A stretch of 64,000 bases of DNA from contig CACOQN010000004.1 in assembly GCA_902629285.1 (NCBI GenBank), forward strand, positions 1 to 64,000, written 5' to 3'. The translations under genes and the position numbers were made by a program. The notes under the pieces are model-generated. The model was not told where the DNA came from, made no database searches, and saw only the letters and a list, made by a program, of their open reading frames with translations. The stretch's first letter is position 1; each line of letters opens with the position of its first letter. This DNA comes from an uncultured Pelagibacteraceae bacterium (GTDB taxonomy: Bacteria > Pseudomonadota > Alphaproteobacteria > Pelagibacterales > Pelagibacteraceae). Positions 9,046 through 18,319 of the stretch are shown one piece after another.

Positions 9046-10329
9046 ATGAATTTCTCTGATCTCAATATTGAAAACAAACTAAAAAAATCAATTGATTTAG
9101 CTGATTTTAAAGTTTTGACTCCTATTCAAAGTCAATCCCTACCAATCAGTTTAGAAGGAAAAGATGTTTTGGGAACTGCACAAACAGGAACTGGTAAAAC
9201 TTTAGCTTTTACTATCCCAATGATTAATAAATTGCTTAAAGACAAACAGGCGATGGCATTAATTATTTGCCCAACTAGAGAACTCGCGACACAAGTAATG
9301 GAAACAGTTTTAAAACTTAATGTTAGAGAAATAGGAATTGGCAATGCTCTTTTAATTGGTGGCGAGAGCATGCAAAAACAACTTAGACAATTAAAGAAAA
9401 GAGCACGAATTATAGTTGGAACACCAGGAAGAATTAATGATCACATTGAGCGAAAAAGTCTAAATCTATCAAAAGTAAATTATCTAGTTTTAGATGAAAC
9501 TGATCGAATGCTAGACATGGGTTTTACCCCTCAAATAGAATTTATTTTAAAATTTGTACCAAAAAATCATCAGACATTATTATTCTCAGCTACTTTACCT
9601 GAAAATATTTTAAAAATTTCACAAAAATATCTTAATAATCCTGAAAGAGTTTCAGTTGGATCTTTATCAACACCAATTGAAAAAATTAAACAAGAAACGT
9701 TTCAAATTACACCTGATAAAAAATATCATGAACTAATTAATCAGTTGGTTGAAAGAAGTGGTTCTATTTTGGTTTTTGTTAAAACTAAACATGGTGCAGA
9801 TAAAATAGTTAAGCGATTAAGATATGATGGACATAAAGCTGATGCTATTCATGGAAATCTAAGACAAAGTAAAAGAGATCGTGTAATTAGAGGTTTTAGA
9901 AATGGTAATAGTCGAATTTTAGTTGCAACTGATGTAGCCGCACGTGGATTAGATATACCAGTTATAAAACATGTAATTAATTATGATCTTCCACAGATAC
10001 CAGAAGATTATATTCATCGAATAGGAAGAACTGGTAGAGCTGGAAAAGATGGTTCGGCTTTAACCTTTTTAACTAACAACGACAGAAATATGTGGAGATC
10101 AATTCAAAAACTAATTGATCCTGACTTTAAAGTTAAAGAAGAAGCAAAACCAAATAATCTTAAAGGAAAGAAGTTTAATAAAAAAAATAAATTTAAGAAG
10201 AAATTTCAAAAAAAAAAATACAATAAAAAAAATAAATTTAAATCATTTGAAAAGAAAAATAATAAAAGAAAATTTAAAAATAGAAAAAGACCAAAAAATT
10301 TTAAATTTAAGAAGAATAAACGAAAATAA
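9046..10329 (+). CDS. DEAD-box ATP-dependent RNA helicase (RhlE-like) with Lys/Asn-rich C-terminal tail
   Basis: AQTGTGKT, PTRELA, VLDETDRMLDMGF, SAT, HRIGRTGRAG motifs; basic ~55-aa tail. Confidence 0.92.
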   Translation: MNFSDLNIENKLKKSIDLADFKVLTPIQSQSLPISLEGKDVLGTAQTGTGKTLAFTIPMINKLLKDKQAMALIICPTRELATQVMETVLKLNVREIGIGNALLIGGESMQKQLRQLKKRARIIVGTPGRINDHIERKSLNLSKVNYLVLDETDRMLDMGFTPQIEFILKFVPKNHQTLLFSATLPENILKISQKYLNNPERVSVGSLSTPIEKIKQETFQITPDKKYHELINQLVERSGSILVFVKTKHGADKIVKRLRYDGHKADAIHGNLRQSKRDRVIRGFRNGNSRILVATDVAARGLDIPVIKHVINYDLPQIPEDYIHRIGRTGRAGKDGSALTFLTNNDRNMWRSIQKLIDPDFKVKEEAKPNNLKGKKFNKKNKFKKKFQKKKYNKKNKFKSFEKKNNKRKFKNRKRPKNFKFKKNKRK

Positions 10330-10331
10330 AA

Positions 10332-10952
10332 TTATACTTTTTGAATTAGAGAAGCGCTATTATTTGTGGGTTTATTAACATCTTTTGATACTTCATGAAA
10401 AATAAGATCAGGAACTTTACGCTCATTTAAGAAAGCTGAACCTTGTAATTCTAAATTTAAATAACGATTAATATCAGCTTGATTTAAAATAACTGGTTGT
10501 CTATGGTGAATTTCATTTATGTTTTCTTTTGCTTCTTCTGTAATTAAACAGAATTTATCATTTTCAAAGATACCAGCAAAAAAAATAGGGTTTGTGTCTT
10601 CACGAGTAAAATAATGGGGAGTTTTTTCTTTCTCTTCTCTTTTCCATTCATAAAAACCATCTGCAACTGCAACACATCGATTGTTTTTTATTAATTTTTT
10701 AAATGAGACTTTTTCATCAATGGTCTCTAACCTTGCATTAATCAAAGCTTTAAAATCTTTATCTTTAGCCCATCCTGGAACTAAACCCCATTGGAGATTT
10801 TCTAAAGTATTTCCATTTTTATATTTTTTTATTACTGGCAGTTTTTGATATGGATGAGCATTATAGTTTTCAGCATCTTCAACCTGAATTGCAGATTTAA
10901 CGAGTTTATTTGTTTTTGTTATCGGGTTTTTAACTACGTATCTTCCACACAT
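10332..10952 (-). CDS. SOS response-associated peptidase (SRAP; YedK/HMCES family)
   Basis: MCGRYVVK (catalytic Cys2), NARLETIDEK, RCVAVADGFYEWKR, HHRQPVIL. Confidence 0.92.
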   Translation of the reverse strand: MCGRYVVKNPITKTNKLVKSAIQVEDAENYNAHPYQKLPVIKKYKNGNTLENLQWGLVPGWAKDKDFKALINARLETIDEKVSFKKLIKNNRCVAVADGFYEWKREEKEKTPHYFTREDTNPIFFAGIFENDKFCLITEEAKENINEIHHRQPVILNQADINRYLNLELQGSAFLNERKVPDLIFHEVSKDVNKPTNNSASLIQKV

Positions 10953-11500
10953 TATATTGTTTGCTGTTTCATTAATTCTTCTATTTGCTTGATCATTATT
11001 TTTGGAGATCTCATAGCAGGAAAAATTTCTTGCGCTTGTTCATAGCTTCTTATTGCTTTTTCATAATTCTTGAGTTGAATATTTACTAAACCCTGCCCTG
11101 CTAAAGCTCCAAAGTGTCTTTGTTCTAAGGCTAATACCTGATCTATATCATCTTGAGATTTTTGAAATTCTCCTAGCATATAAAGTACAGTCGCCCTTTT
11201 ATTCCAAGCTTCAGCCCAATTTTGATCAAGATTAATAACTTCAGTAAAAATATCTTTTGCTTTAATATAATTTTGATCTCTCACAAATTGAGAGCCCTCT
11301 TCTAATCTTGCGGTAAGTTTTTCATCTGTTGGATGAGTGCTCCATAAAGCCCAAATTTCTTGTTCAATTATAAAAGCTACTTTCGATTTATTTGCTTTTA
11401 ACTCACTAAATAATTGGTTCAGTCTAATATCCCTTTCATTTGCTAATAAGATAGCCTGCGAAAATAAATAAAACAAAATTACTAGGAATACCTTTTTCAT
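10952..11500 (-). CDS. TPR-repeat exported protein
   Basis: Signal peptide, then TPR pattern NWAEAWNKRATVLYMLGEFQKSQDDIDQVLALEQRHFGALAGQGL. Confidence 0.75.
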   Translation of the reverse strand: MKKVFLVILFYLFSQAILLANERDIRLNQLFSELKANKSKVAFIIEQEIWALWSTHPTDEKLTARLEEGSQFVRDQNYIKAKDIFTEVINLDQNWAEAWNKRATVLYMLGEFQKSQDDIDQVLALEQRHFGALAGQGLVNIQLKNYEKAIRSYEQAQEIFPAMRSPKIMIKQIEELMKQQTI

Positions 11501-11540
11501 AATTAGATATTATCAAATATTAGAATTAGAGTCTTTGGTC

Positions 11541-11996
11541 TTAAGTGTCTTTGTTGTTATTTTTACAACTATAAAAAGAAATATCTTTTTCTTTTTCCTC
11601 TTGTTTTATATTGGTTGTGATTTCGTGAATAAGTTCTCCTGTTTTTCTAGTATAGACTGCAGACTCAGAATAATTCCTCTCTTTATCGAATGCTTGAATT
11701 AAGAATATATCCTTATTCGAAATTTTAACCTCTAAATCAATTTTATTAAAAAATTCTGATAGATTTTTAACATTTAGAACGTCTGGTGTTTTAGACTCGA
11801 TTATTAGCTTATTTATATCTTTTCTTTTAATTTGATCTTTGGTGAAAGATTCAAAATTATGGTTTGGATTTTTTAAAATTACTTTTTCAAATTTACAATT
11901 TAAATTCAAGTTAGAGCTCAGAGTAATATTTATATTTTGGGCTTGAGCTATACTAAAACAAAATAAATAACTAAATATAAAAGTAAAAATTTTCAT
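11541..11996 (-). CDS. Exported hypothetical protein
   Basis: N-terminal signal peptide MKIFTFIFSYLFCFSIAQAQ; no recognised domain. Confidence 0.5.
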   Translation of the reverse strand: MKIFTFIFSYLFCFSIAQAQNINITLSSNLNLNCKFEKVILKNPNHNFESFTKDQIKRKDINKLIIESKTPDVLNVKNLSEFFNKIDLEVKISNKDIFLIQAFDKERNYSESAVYTRKTGELIHEITTNIKQEEKEKDISFYSCKNNNKDT

Positions 11997-12604
11997 TTAA
12001 TTATATTAATAATACTTTTTTTTATTGTTTCACTTATTTTAATTGTTCCATCTTTATTGGGGTGTATACCGTCTTGTTGATTTAAACTTGGATTTAGTGC
12101 CACACCATCAAGAAGAAATGAAATTAACGGCAAATTATACTTTTTTGATAATTTCGGATAAATTGCATCAAAGTTTTTTTTATAAATAAATCCATGTGTA
12201 GTTGGTGCAATCATACCAGCTAAAATAATTTTAATCTTTTTATCTTTTGCAATATTTATTATTTTTTCTAAATTTTTTTCAGTTTCTTCTGGTTGAATTC
12301 CTCTAAGCATATCATTAGCTCCTAATCCTAAAATAATTAAATCTATTCCTGGTTCAGATAAACTCCAATCAGCTCTATTCAATCCACCAGATGATGTACT
12401 TCCAGAAACGCTTCCATTAATGACTTTAATGTTTAAACCAGCTTGCTTAAGATTATTTTCTAAAACTATTGATAAATGATGTTCTTTAGGTAATCCATAT
12501 CCAGCCATCAAACTATCACCGAATAAAACTACCTTTTCTATTGCACTTGCGTTTATGTGCACTAGAAAGGTTATCAAAATTTTAATAAATATAGTTTTAT
12601 TCAT
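11993..12604 (-). CDS. tesA: Arylesterase / acyl-CoA thioesterase I (GDSL/SGNH hydrolase, TesA)
   Basis: VVLFGDSLMAGYGLP, ILGLGANDMLRG, QDGIHPNKDG blocks. Start at 12604 preferred over 12640. Confidence 0.88.
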   Translation of the reverse strand: MNKTIFIKILITFLVHINASAIEKVVLFGDSLMAGYGLPKEHHLSIVLENNLKQAGLNIKVINGSVSGSTSSGGLNRADWSLSEPGIDLIILGLGANDMLRGIQPEETEKNLEKIINIAKDKKIKIILAGMIAPTTHGFIYKKNFDAIYPKLSKKYNLPLISFLLDGVALNPSLNQQDGIHPNKDGTIKISETIKKSIINIIK

Positions 12605-13268
12605 GAGTGCTCTTCTTAAATTAAAAAAAATAAATCTCAAATACCAAACTGGTAAAGATAATATCAGTGTTTTAAAGAATATTGATTTAAATATTAAGAA
12701 AAAAGAAACTGTTTCAGTAGTTGGAGAAAGTGGCTCAGGGAAAACAAGTTTAATAATGTTAATTGGGGGATTAGAAAAACCAACCTCTGGTAAAATAAAT
12801 TTTAATAATCAAGAAATAACAGGCCTTAGTGAAGATGAGGTATCAGAAATAAGAAAGAAAAATATTGGAATAATATTTCAATCTTTTTATTTAATTCCTA
12901 ATTATACAGCGGTTGAAAATGTTGCTCTTACCCTTGAACTTAATAATTTTAAAAATCCAGAAAAAGAAGCAAAGATTTTATTAGATCGTTTTGGTTTGAA
13001 ACATCGTTTTAATAATCTACCAAGTCAATTATCAGGTGGTGAACAGCAACGTGTTGCTATAGCTAGAGCAATTGCGATGAAACCAGAACTAATCTTAGCA
13101 GATGAACCAACAGGAAACTTAGATACAGAAAATTCTATCATGATTGCAAATATTTTATTTAAATATGTTAAAGAAGAAGGTTCTTCTTTAATCATGGTAA
13201 CTCATGACCCTAAACTTGCCGACAAAGCTAAAAGAAAAATAAAAATTAAAGATGGAAAAATTAAATAA
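12603..13268 (+). CDS. ABC exporter ATP-binding protein (YbbA/LolD-like)
   Basis: [36 protein letters not shown]. Divergent from tesA, as in the tesA-ybbA-ybbP arrangement. Confidence 0.9.
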   Translation: MSALLKLKKINLKYQTGKDNISVLKNIDLNIKKKETVSVVGESGSGKTSLIMLIGGLEKPTSGKINFNNQEITGLSEDEVSEIRKKNIGIIFQSFYLIPNYTAVENVALTLELNNFKNPEKEAKILLDRFGLKHRFNNLPSQLSGGEQQRVAIARAIAMKPELILADEPTGNLDTENSIMIANILFKYVKEEGSSLIMVTHDPKLADKAKRKIKIKDGKIK

Positions 13269-15786
13269 TCCTTCAGAATTTAATTTGATATTTAAATACG
13301 CTTTAAAAGACTTAAGCAGAAATTATAATAAAATTTCTAGTATCATTATTACACTATTTATAAGTCTTTTTATCTTAAGTGCTATTTTCACAATTGAAGA
13401 TAGTCTTAAAAAAGAACTTAATGATAATGCCAAAGCACTTTTAGGTGGAGATTTAGAAATTGATTACAATCGTAATCAAGGAAATTTAGATCTAGTTAAC
13501 AAAGTAAAAGAATTTGCAACTGTTTCTCAAATGATTGAGTTCAGCACTATGCTTTCAACTACTGGAAGAGAAAAAAATAAATCATTATTTACTAGAATTA
13601 AAACTGTAGATGAAAAATATCCTTTATATGGAAATGTTGTCTATGAGCCAATTGGTGCTTATGAAAGAATGCAAAAAGAACCTAACACTATCCTTGTCAA
13701 TGAAAGTTTGTCAAAAACCCTAAATATTAAAATTAATGAAATAGTAAAAGTTCAAGATCAAAATTTTACAATAATTGGAATTATTAAATCTGTACCAGAT
13801 GTAAGTGGATTTGTTGCATTTGGCGATTGGGCTTTGGCAGGAAAACAAACTTTAGAAATTTTAAAACTTAACGGAATTGGAAGTTTTTTAAACTATGAAT
13901 ACAAAGTAAAGTTTAATGAAAATGATAAGACTGAAGAAATCGAAAAACGAATTGAAGAAATCTTTAAAGACGATCAAAAAGTAAAACTTAGATATCCTGA
14001 AAATTCTGCAAGTGGAATAAAGAGAATTATTAATAATTTTTCACAATTTTTGTCACTTGTTTCTATTAGTGCAATGTTAATAGCAGGTATTGGAATAGCA
14101 AATACTTTGCTTTCTTTTATTAATCAAAACAACATGTCGATAGCTGTTAGAAAGGCAGTTGGCTTTTATTCAGGCAATATTAAAACACTATATTACCTTC
14201 AGTTATTTATACTTTTATTTATCATCACTGTTATAGCTTATGGATCAAGTTTTTTAATTGTACCAATAGCAGATAAATATTTATCTGATGGATTAGGATT
14301 AAATGTTTATCCGGTATTTTCATTACTCAATTTTTTAAAAATATTTTTAGTAGGTTTATTGGTTCTTGTAATTTTTTCTATTCCAACAATCAGTTCTATT
14401 GATCAAGTAAAAGCGTCTAATTTATTTAGAAACGTATTTCAAAACCTTCAATTTTATTATTCCAAGAGATCAGTTGTTCTAAGCTTTGTTTTATTATCTA
14501 TCTTAATTTTGATATTCACGGTTGGATCTGAACAACCTTCTTATAGCTTGGGTTACTTTGCTGCTTTTTTTGTGTGTTTAATTGTATTTTTCTTACTTTC
14601 GAAATTAATCATTTTTTTCCTAAAAAAATTCAAATCTAGTTCAATAATTTCTTTAAAAGTTTCAATTAAAAATATTACCCAAACAAAAAGTATAACTCCC
14701 ATTACAGTTATGTCTCTTGGCTTAGGAGTTACTTTGTTATTAACATTAGCTTTAGTTGGTACAAATTTTCAAAGAGAAATAGCTAAATCTATTCCTGATA
14801 TAGCACCTGATTATTTCTTTGTCGGTATTCAAAAAGGAGAAAGAGAGAAATTTGAACAGGGAATTTTAAATATGGATCCAAATGCATCTATCGAAATTGT
14901 ACCAATGGTATCCTCTGGAATTGTAAAAATTAATGGTGTAGATCCCAACACTTATATTAAACCAGATAATGATAGTTACTGGGTAATTGGTAGTGAACGA
15001 AGATCTTCATGGGTAGAAAATGTACCTGAAGACAATCCAATTTTAGAGGGTGAATGGTGGGATTTATCAAACCCTAATCAACTTCAAATATCTCTTGATG
15101 CAAAAGTTGCTAAAGATTTTAACATCAAGTTAGGTGATATTTTTACTTTAAATGTTTATGGGCGTGAAATTGAAGGAAAAGTAATTAATTTCAGAGAAGT
15201 GGATTATCGAGATTTAAGCATCAACTTTGCAATGTTATTTAATCCTCAATTTGCAAAAAACATACCTCATGAATATTTAGCTACTGCAAAATTTAATTCA
15301 AATAAATTTGATGAAACTGAAATGCTTGAAATCATGCCAAGTTTATCAATGATAAAAATTTCAGATTATTTATCTAAAGTTACAGCTGTTTTAAATAAAG
15401 TATTTATTGCAGTTACCTTAATCTCTGCAGTTACTATTGTTATAGGGTTAATCGTAATTTCAAGTGCAATTATGGTTCAAGGGAAAGTAAAAGAATATCA
15501 AAATTTAGTCTTTAAAATTTTAGGTTTTTCAAAAAAACAAATTGTTTTTTCATCTTTAATTGAATTCATCATTATTTTTAAATCTGTAATTTTAATTGCA
15601 ATATTTTTTGCAGTGATTGGTTCAAAATTTATTATGGAAAATATTTTTGAGCTAGTTTGGATGTTTGACTTTAAGGTTTTAATTTATTTAGGATTTTCAA
15701 TTGGCTTCGTTACTTTAATTTTAATATTGCTAACAAACTTTAAATATTTAAATCCTAAAGTTTATCCTCTATTGAGAAATCAATAA
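13252..15786 (+). CDS. FtsX-like ABC permease (YbbP-like)
   Basis: 844 aa, multiple TM segments, FtsX-like domains; overlaps the upstream ATPase gene. Confidence 0.85.
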   Translation: MEKLNNPSEFNLIFKYALKDLSRNYNKISSIIITLFISLFILSAIFTIEDSLKKELNDNAKALLGGDLEIDYNRNQGNLDLVNKVKEFATVSQMIEFSTMLSTTGREKNKSLFTRIKTVDEKYPLYGNVVYEPIGAYERMQKEPNTILVNESLSKTLNIKINEIVKVQDQNFTIIGIIKSVPDVSGFVAFGDWALAGKQTLEILKLNGIGSFLNYEYKVKFNENDKTEEIEKRIEEIFKDDQKVKLRYPENSASGIKRIINNFSQFLSLVSISAMLIAGIGIANTLLSFINQNNMSIAVRKAVGFYSGNIKTLYYLQLFILLFIITVIAYGSSFLIVPIADKYLSDGLGLNVYPVFSLLNFLKIFLVGLLVLVIFSIPTISSIDQVKASNLFRNVFQNLQFYYSKRSVVLSFVLLSILILIFTVGSEQPSYSLGYFAAFFVCLIVFFLLSKLIIFFLKKFKSSSIISLKVSIKNITQTKSITPITVMSLGLGVTLLLTLALVGTNFQREIAKSIPDIAPDYFFVGIQKGEREKFEQGILNMDPNASIEIVPMVSSGIVKINGVDPNTYIKPDNDSYWVIGSERRSSWVENVPEDNPILEGEWWDLSNPNQLQISLDAKVAKDFNIKLGDIFTLNVYGREIEGKVINFREVDYRDLSINFAMLFNPQFAKNIPHEYLATAKFNSNKFDETEMLEIMPSLSMIKISDYLSKVTAVLNKVFIAVTLISAVTIVIGLIVISSAIMVQGKVKEYQNLVFKILGFSKKQIVFSSLIEFIIIFKSVILIAIFFAVIGSKFIMENIFELVWMFDFKVLIYLGFSIGFVTLILILLTNFKYLNPKVYPLLRNQ

Positions 15787-16203
15787 TTAGAATTTAGTAA
15801 TTTTACTATCTAAAGAAATTAGATTTAATTCTACTTTTATTTTTGGAAATTTTTTTTTTATTTGTTTTTTAATTTTAGAGAATGACTCTTTATGAATTTT
15901 TTTTTCATTCGTTGGGCTAAATTCTTTTTTTCCATTAGCTATTTTAGCTGCACCACAATCTTTATGATTAATAACAATTAATTTTTCTATTTTATGTAAT
16001 TTAATAGAGGTTCCTAAATTGTCATAAAACGTTTTATGCCATTGTTTAAATTTATCATGTGTAACCCCAACAGCTGCACCTGCAATTGTAAAAGCACTAT
16101 ATTTTCCTATTAATTTTTTTTTCTTTAAATGATTATGAACTAAATGTTGAAATCTAGGATCCATACAAGATAATACCATTGCTTTAAATTTCGATTTTTT
16201 CAA
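15787..16203 (-). CDS. Carbonic anhydrase-like protein
   Basis: VLSCMDPRF and INHKDCGAAK zinc-ligand-like motifs. Confidence 0.65.
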   Translation of the reverse strand: MKKSKFKAMVLSCMDPRFQHLVHNHLKKKKLIGKYSAFTIAGAAVGVTHDKFKQWHKTFYDNLGTSIKLHKIEKLIVINHKDCGAAKIANGKKEFSPTNEKKIHKESFSKIKKQIKKKFPKIKVELNLISLDSKITKF

Positions 16204-16766
16204 TTTAATTCCACTTTAAACATAGCCTCATTTCTTCTATTCATTGGTAGGGTAAATGGACTATCATATGTGGCCCTAATAGGTGGGCTTATAATTGATA
16301 TATTATTTTTTTGTAACTCTTTTTCTAAAATTTCTTTATGTTTATAAAAATTTCTATCTGAAGCTCGTCCAGAATATCTCAACACTGCATAGTATCCTCC
16401 TTCAATATTAATTATTTTAATATCATTCCTACTGGGATTTGGTGCATTTTCTAAGTTAAATTTCGAGGGCAAATAAAATTGCATACTCATATTTCCATTT
16501 TTCTCAACCTGAGTAACTGGGGTTGTCATTTTAATTTTCTCTTGAGTGTCGTTTCTACCTGAAATGTAATTAAATAATTTTCTAAAATTACTATCTATTC
16601 CAGATGTCATTGTTTCCACCGCTAAACGATCAGAGTATTTTCTAATCTCATATACTTCGTTTTTAGTGACAACTTCATAATTTGCTTCCTCGTAAGCCAT
16701 AACTGTAGAATAGGGTAAAATAAATAAAGTACAAAAAACTAAAAAATAAAGTTTAATAATTTTCAT
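16200..16766 (-). CDS. SOUL family heme-binding-like protein, exported
   Basis: YEVVTKNEVYEIRKYSDRLAVET, KIKMTTPVTQ, YAVLRYSGRASD. Confidence 0.82.
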   Translation of the reverse strand: MKIIKLYFLVFCTLFILPYSTVMAYEEANYEVVTKNEVYEIRKYSDRLAVETMTSGIDSNFRKLFNYISGRNDTQEKIKMTTPVTQVEKNGNMSMQFYLPSKFNLENAPNPSRNDIKIINIEGGYYAVLRYSGRASDRNFYKHKEILEKELQKNNISIISPPIRATYDSPFTLPMNRRNEAMFKVELN

Positions 16767-16768
16767 TG

Positions 16769-17323
16769 TTACATGACTTTATATTCAAAATTTTGTGTAG
16801 TTTCATTAATTTGAACCAATTTAGCACCATTTCTTTCATGAAAATTAGTTGCCATTTCTGTCAGAGGCGAAAGAGTTACTAATCTATTTAAATGATTAGA
16901 TTTTTTGATTTTTTTAAATACTTCTTTTACTATTAATTTTCCCCCACCCTTTTTTTTAGACCAAACAGTATAAGCGATAGCTATTTGACCACCAGCCTGG
17001 TCTCTCATAGCAGTTTGTAGAAATGCATCAGTACTAAGTTTTTCTAACTCCTCAACACTTTTTGGAATTTCATTTGTGTAAGCAAAACACATAACAGCAT
17101 GAATTTCTCCTTTGTATTCAACTCCAAAAATTTTTCTTCCATATCCGGTTCTGAACTTGTTGTCCAGTTCTGGTCTTACAGGATCTTCATCAGTATTGCA
17201 TTCTTTTAGCTCAACAAGTTTTGCACCTTTAACCCAACCAAAAAAATTACCAATATTTTTACTCAAAACTTGTCTGTTTTTTCTTAGTCTAGCTTTAATT
17301 CTTGGATTGAACTTTTTTATCAT
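16769..17323 (-). CDS. Hypothetical protein (possible GNAT-like fold)
   Basis: Long ORF in operon-like order; AVMCFAYTNE and FHERNGAKLVQINET weakly suggest an acetyltransferase. Confidence 0.45.
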   Translation of the reverse strand: MIKKFNPRIKARLRKNRQVLSKNIGNFFGWVKGAKLVELKECNTDEDPVRPELDNKFRTGYGRKIFGVEYKGEIHAVMCFAYTNEIPKSVEELEKLSTDAFLQTAMRDQAGGQIAIAYTVWSKKKGGGKLIVKEVFKKIKKSNHLNRLVTLSPLTEMATNFHERNGAKLVQINETTQNFEYKVM

Positions 17324-17376
17324 AATTTAAAGTATATATTTAAACATTTATTAAAAATTTAGTATGTGTAAAAAAA

Positions 17377-18123
17377 TCATATTAGATAATCATATAAAAG
17401 CTTTGAGCTTGTTATAAAAATTAGAGCATATATAAAATTATAAAATAATTTTTCTTCAATAATTTTAAGTAATTTATATCCAATCAATATCCCTAATAAC
17501 GCAACAGGAAATAAAATTGCCGAATGCTTAAAAGACTCAAGATTGATCATTGATAAATTAATATACAAGGGGAGTTTAATTAAATTTATACAAGTGAAAA
17601 AAAATATTCTTGTACCAACATAGATTTCTTTTTTCATTCTGAGAGGTAATAAATAAAGACTTACCGGAGTTCCACCGGCATGAACACAAAAACTTGTAAA
17701 CCCTGCTACTACAGAACAAACACCACCTTTGAAAAAGTTTTTCTCTGATTTTTTTTCTTTATTTTTTTTTAAAAAAAAATAATGACCTGCGAATAAGAAT
17801 CCCATTACTCCAATTATAAATTTTAATAATTCCTCTGAAAAATATGAAAATGTTAAGGACCCTATAATTATACCAGTTGCAGCAAAAGGAACCATTAATT
17901 TTAAAGTTCCTAAATCAAATTCTTTTCTATATTTATAAATAGCAATAAAATCTGAAAATATTAAAATCGGTAAAATAATTCCTAAAGCTTGATTTAACGG
18001 CATCACTAATGTCATTAAAGGAACAGATATCAAAGTCATAGAACCCCCTAATCCTGACTTTGCAATTCCATATAGAATTATGGCTGGAACAACCGTGAAA
18101 AAAAATAATAAGTTTATTTCCAT
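17377..18123 (-). CDS. TauE/SafE family permease
   Basis: GLGGSMTLISVPLM and GFTSFCVHAGGTPVSLYLLP repeats typical of the family. Confidence 0.85.
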   Translation of the reverse strand: MEINLLFFFTVVPAIILYGIAKSGLGGSMTLISVPLMTLVMPLNQALGIILPILIFSDFIAIYKYRKEFDLGTLKLMVPFAATGIIIGSLTFSYFSEELLKFIIGVMGFLFAGHYFFLKKNKEKKSEKNFFKGGVCSVVAGFTSFCVHAGGTPVSLYLLPLRMKKEIYVGTRIFFFTCINLIKLPLYINLSMINLESFKHSAILFPVALLGILIGYKLLKIIEEKLFYNFIYALIFITSSKLLYDYLI

Positions 18124-18151
18124 TTATTTAATGAATTTAATAATTAAGATT

Positions 18152-18316
18152 CTAGTAATTTAGGAGCAAAAGAATAAGCGCAATTAGTGCGATAATTGTA
18201 CCTACAACAATATAGTTAAGTCTAATATTGAATTTTTTTTCCACAAACTCAGTAATATTTTCCCAAAATAAAACGATTAAAAAAATGATAATTGCTGGAA
18301 GAATATATTTAATCAT
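18152..18316 (-). CDS. Small membrane protein (54 aa), unknown
   Basis: MIKYILPAIIIFLIVLFWENITEFVEKKFNIRLNYIVVGTIIALIALILLLLNY, two hydrophobic segments. Not in ORF track. Confidence 0.5.
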   Translation of the reverse strand: MIKYILPAIIIFLIVLFWENITEFVEKKFNIRLNYIVVGTIIALIALILLLLNY

Positions 18317-18319
18317 TAT

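Noticed and set aside
10115-10378. 87-aa ORF overlapping the end of the DEAD-box helicase
   Set aside because: Shadow frame through poly-A-rich tail of a well-supported gene; composition only K/N/I/L, no independent evidence.
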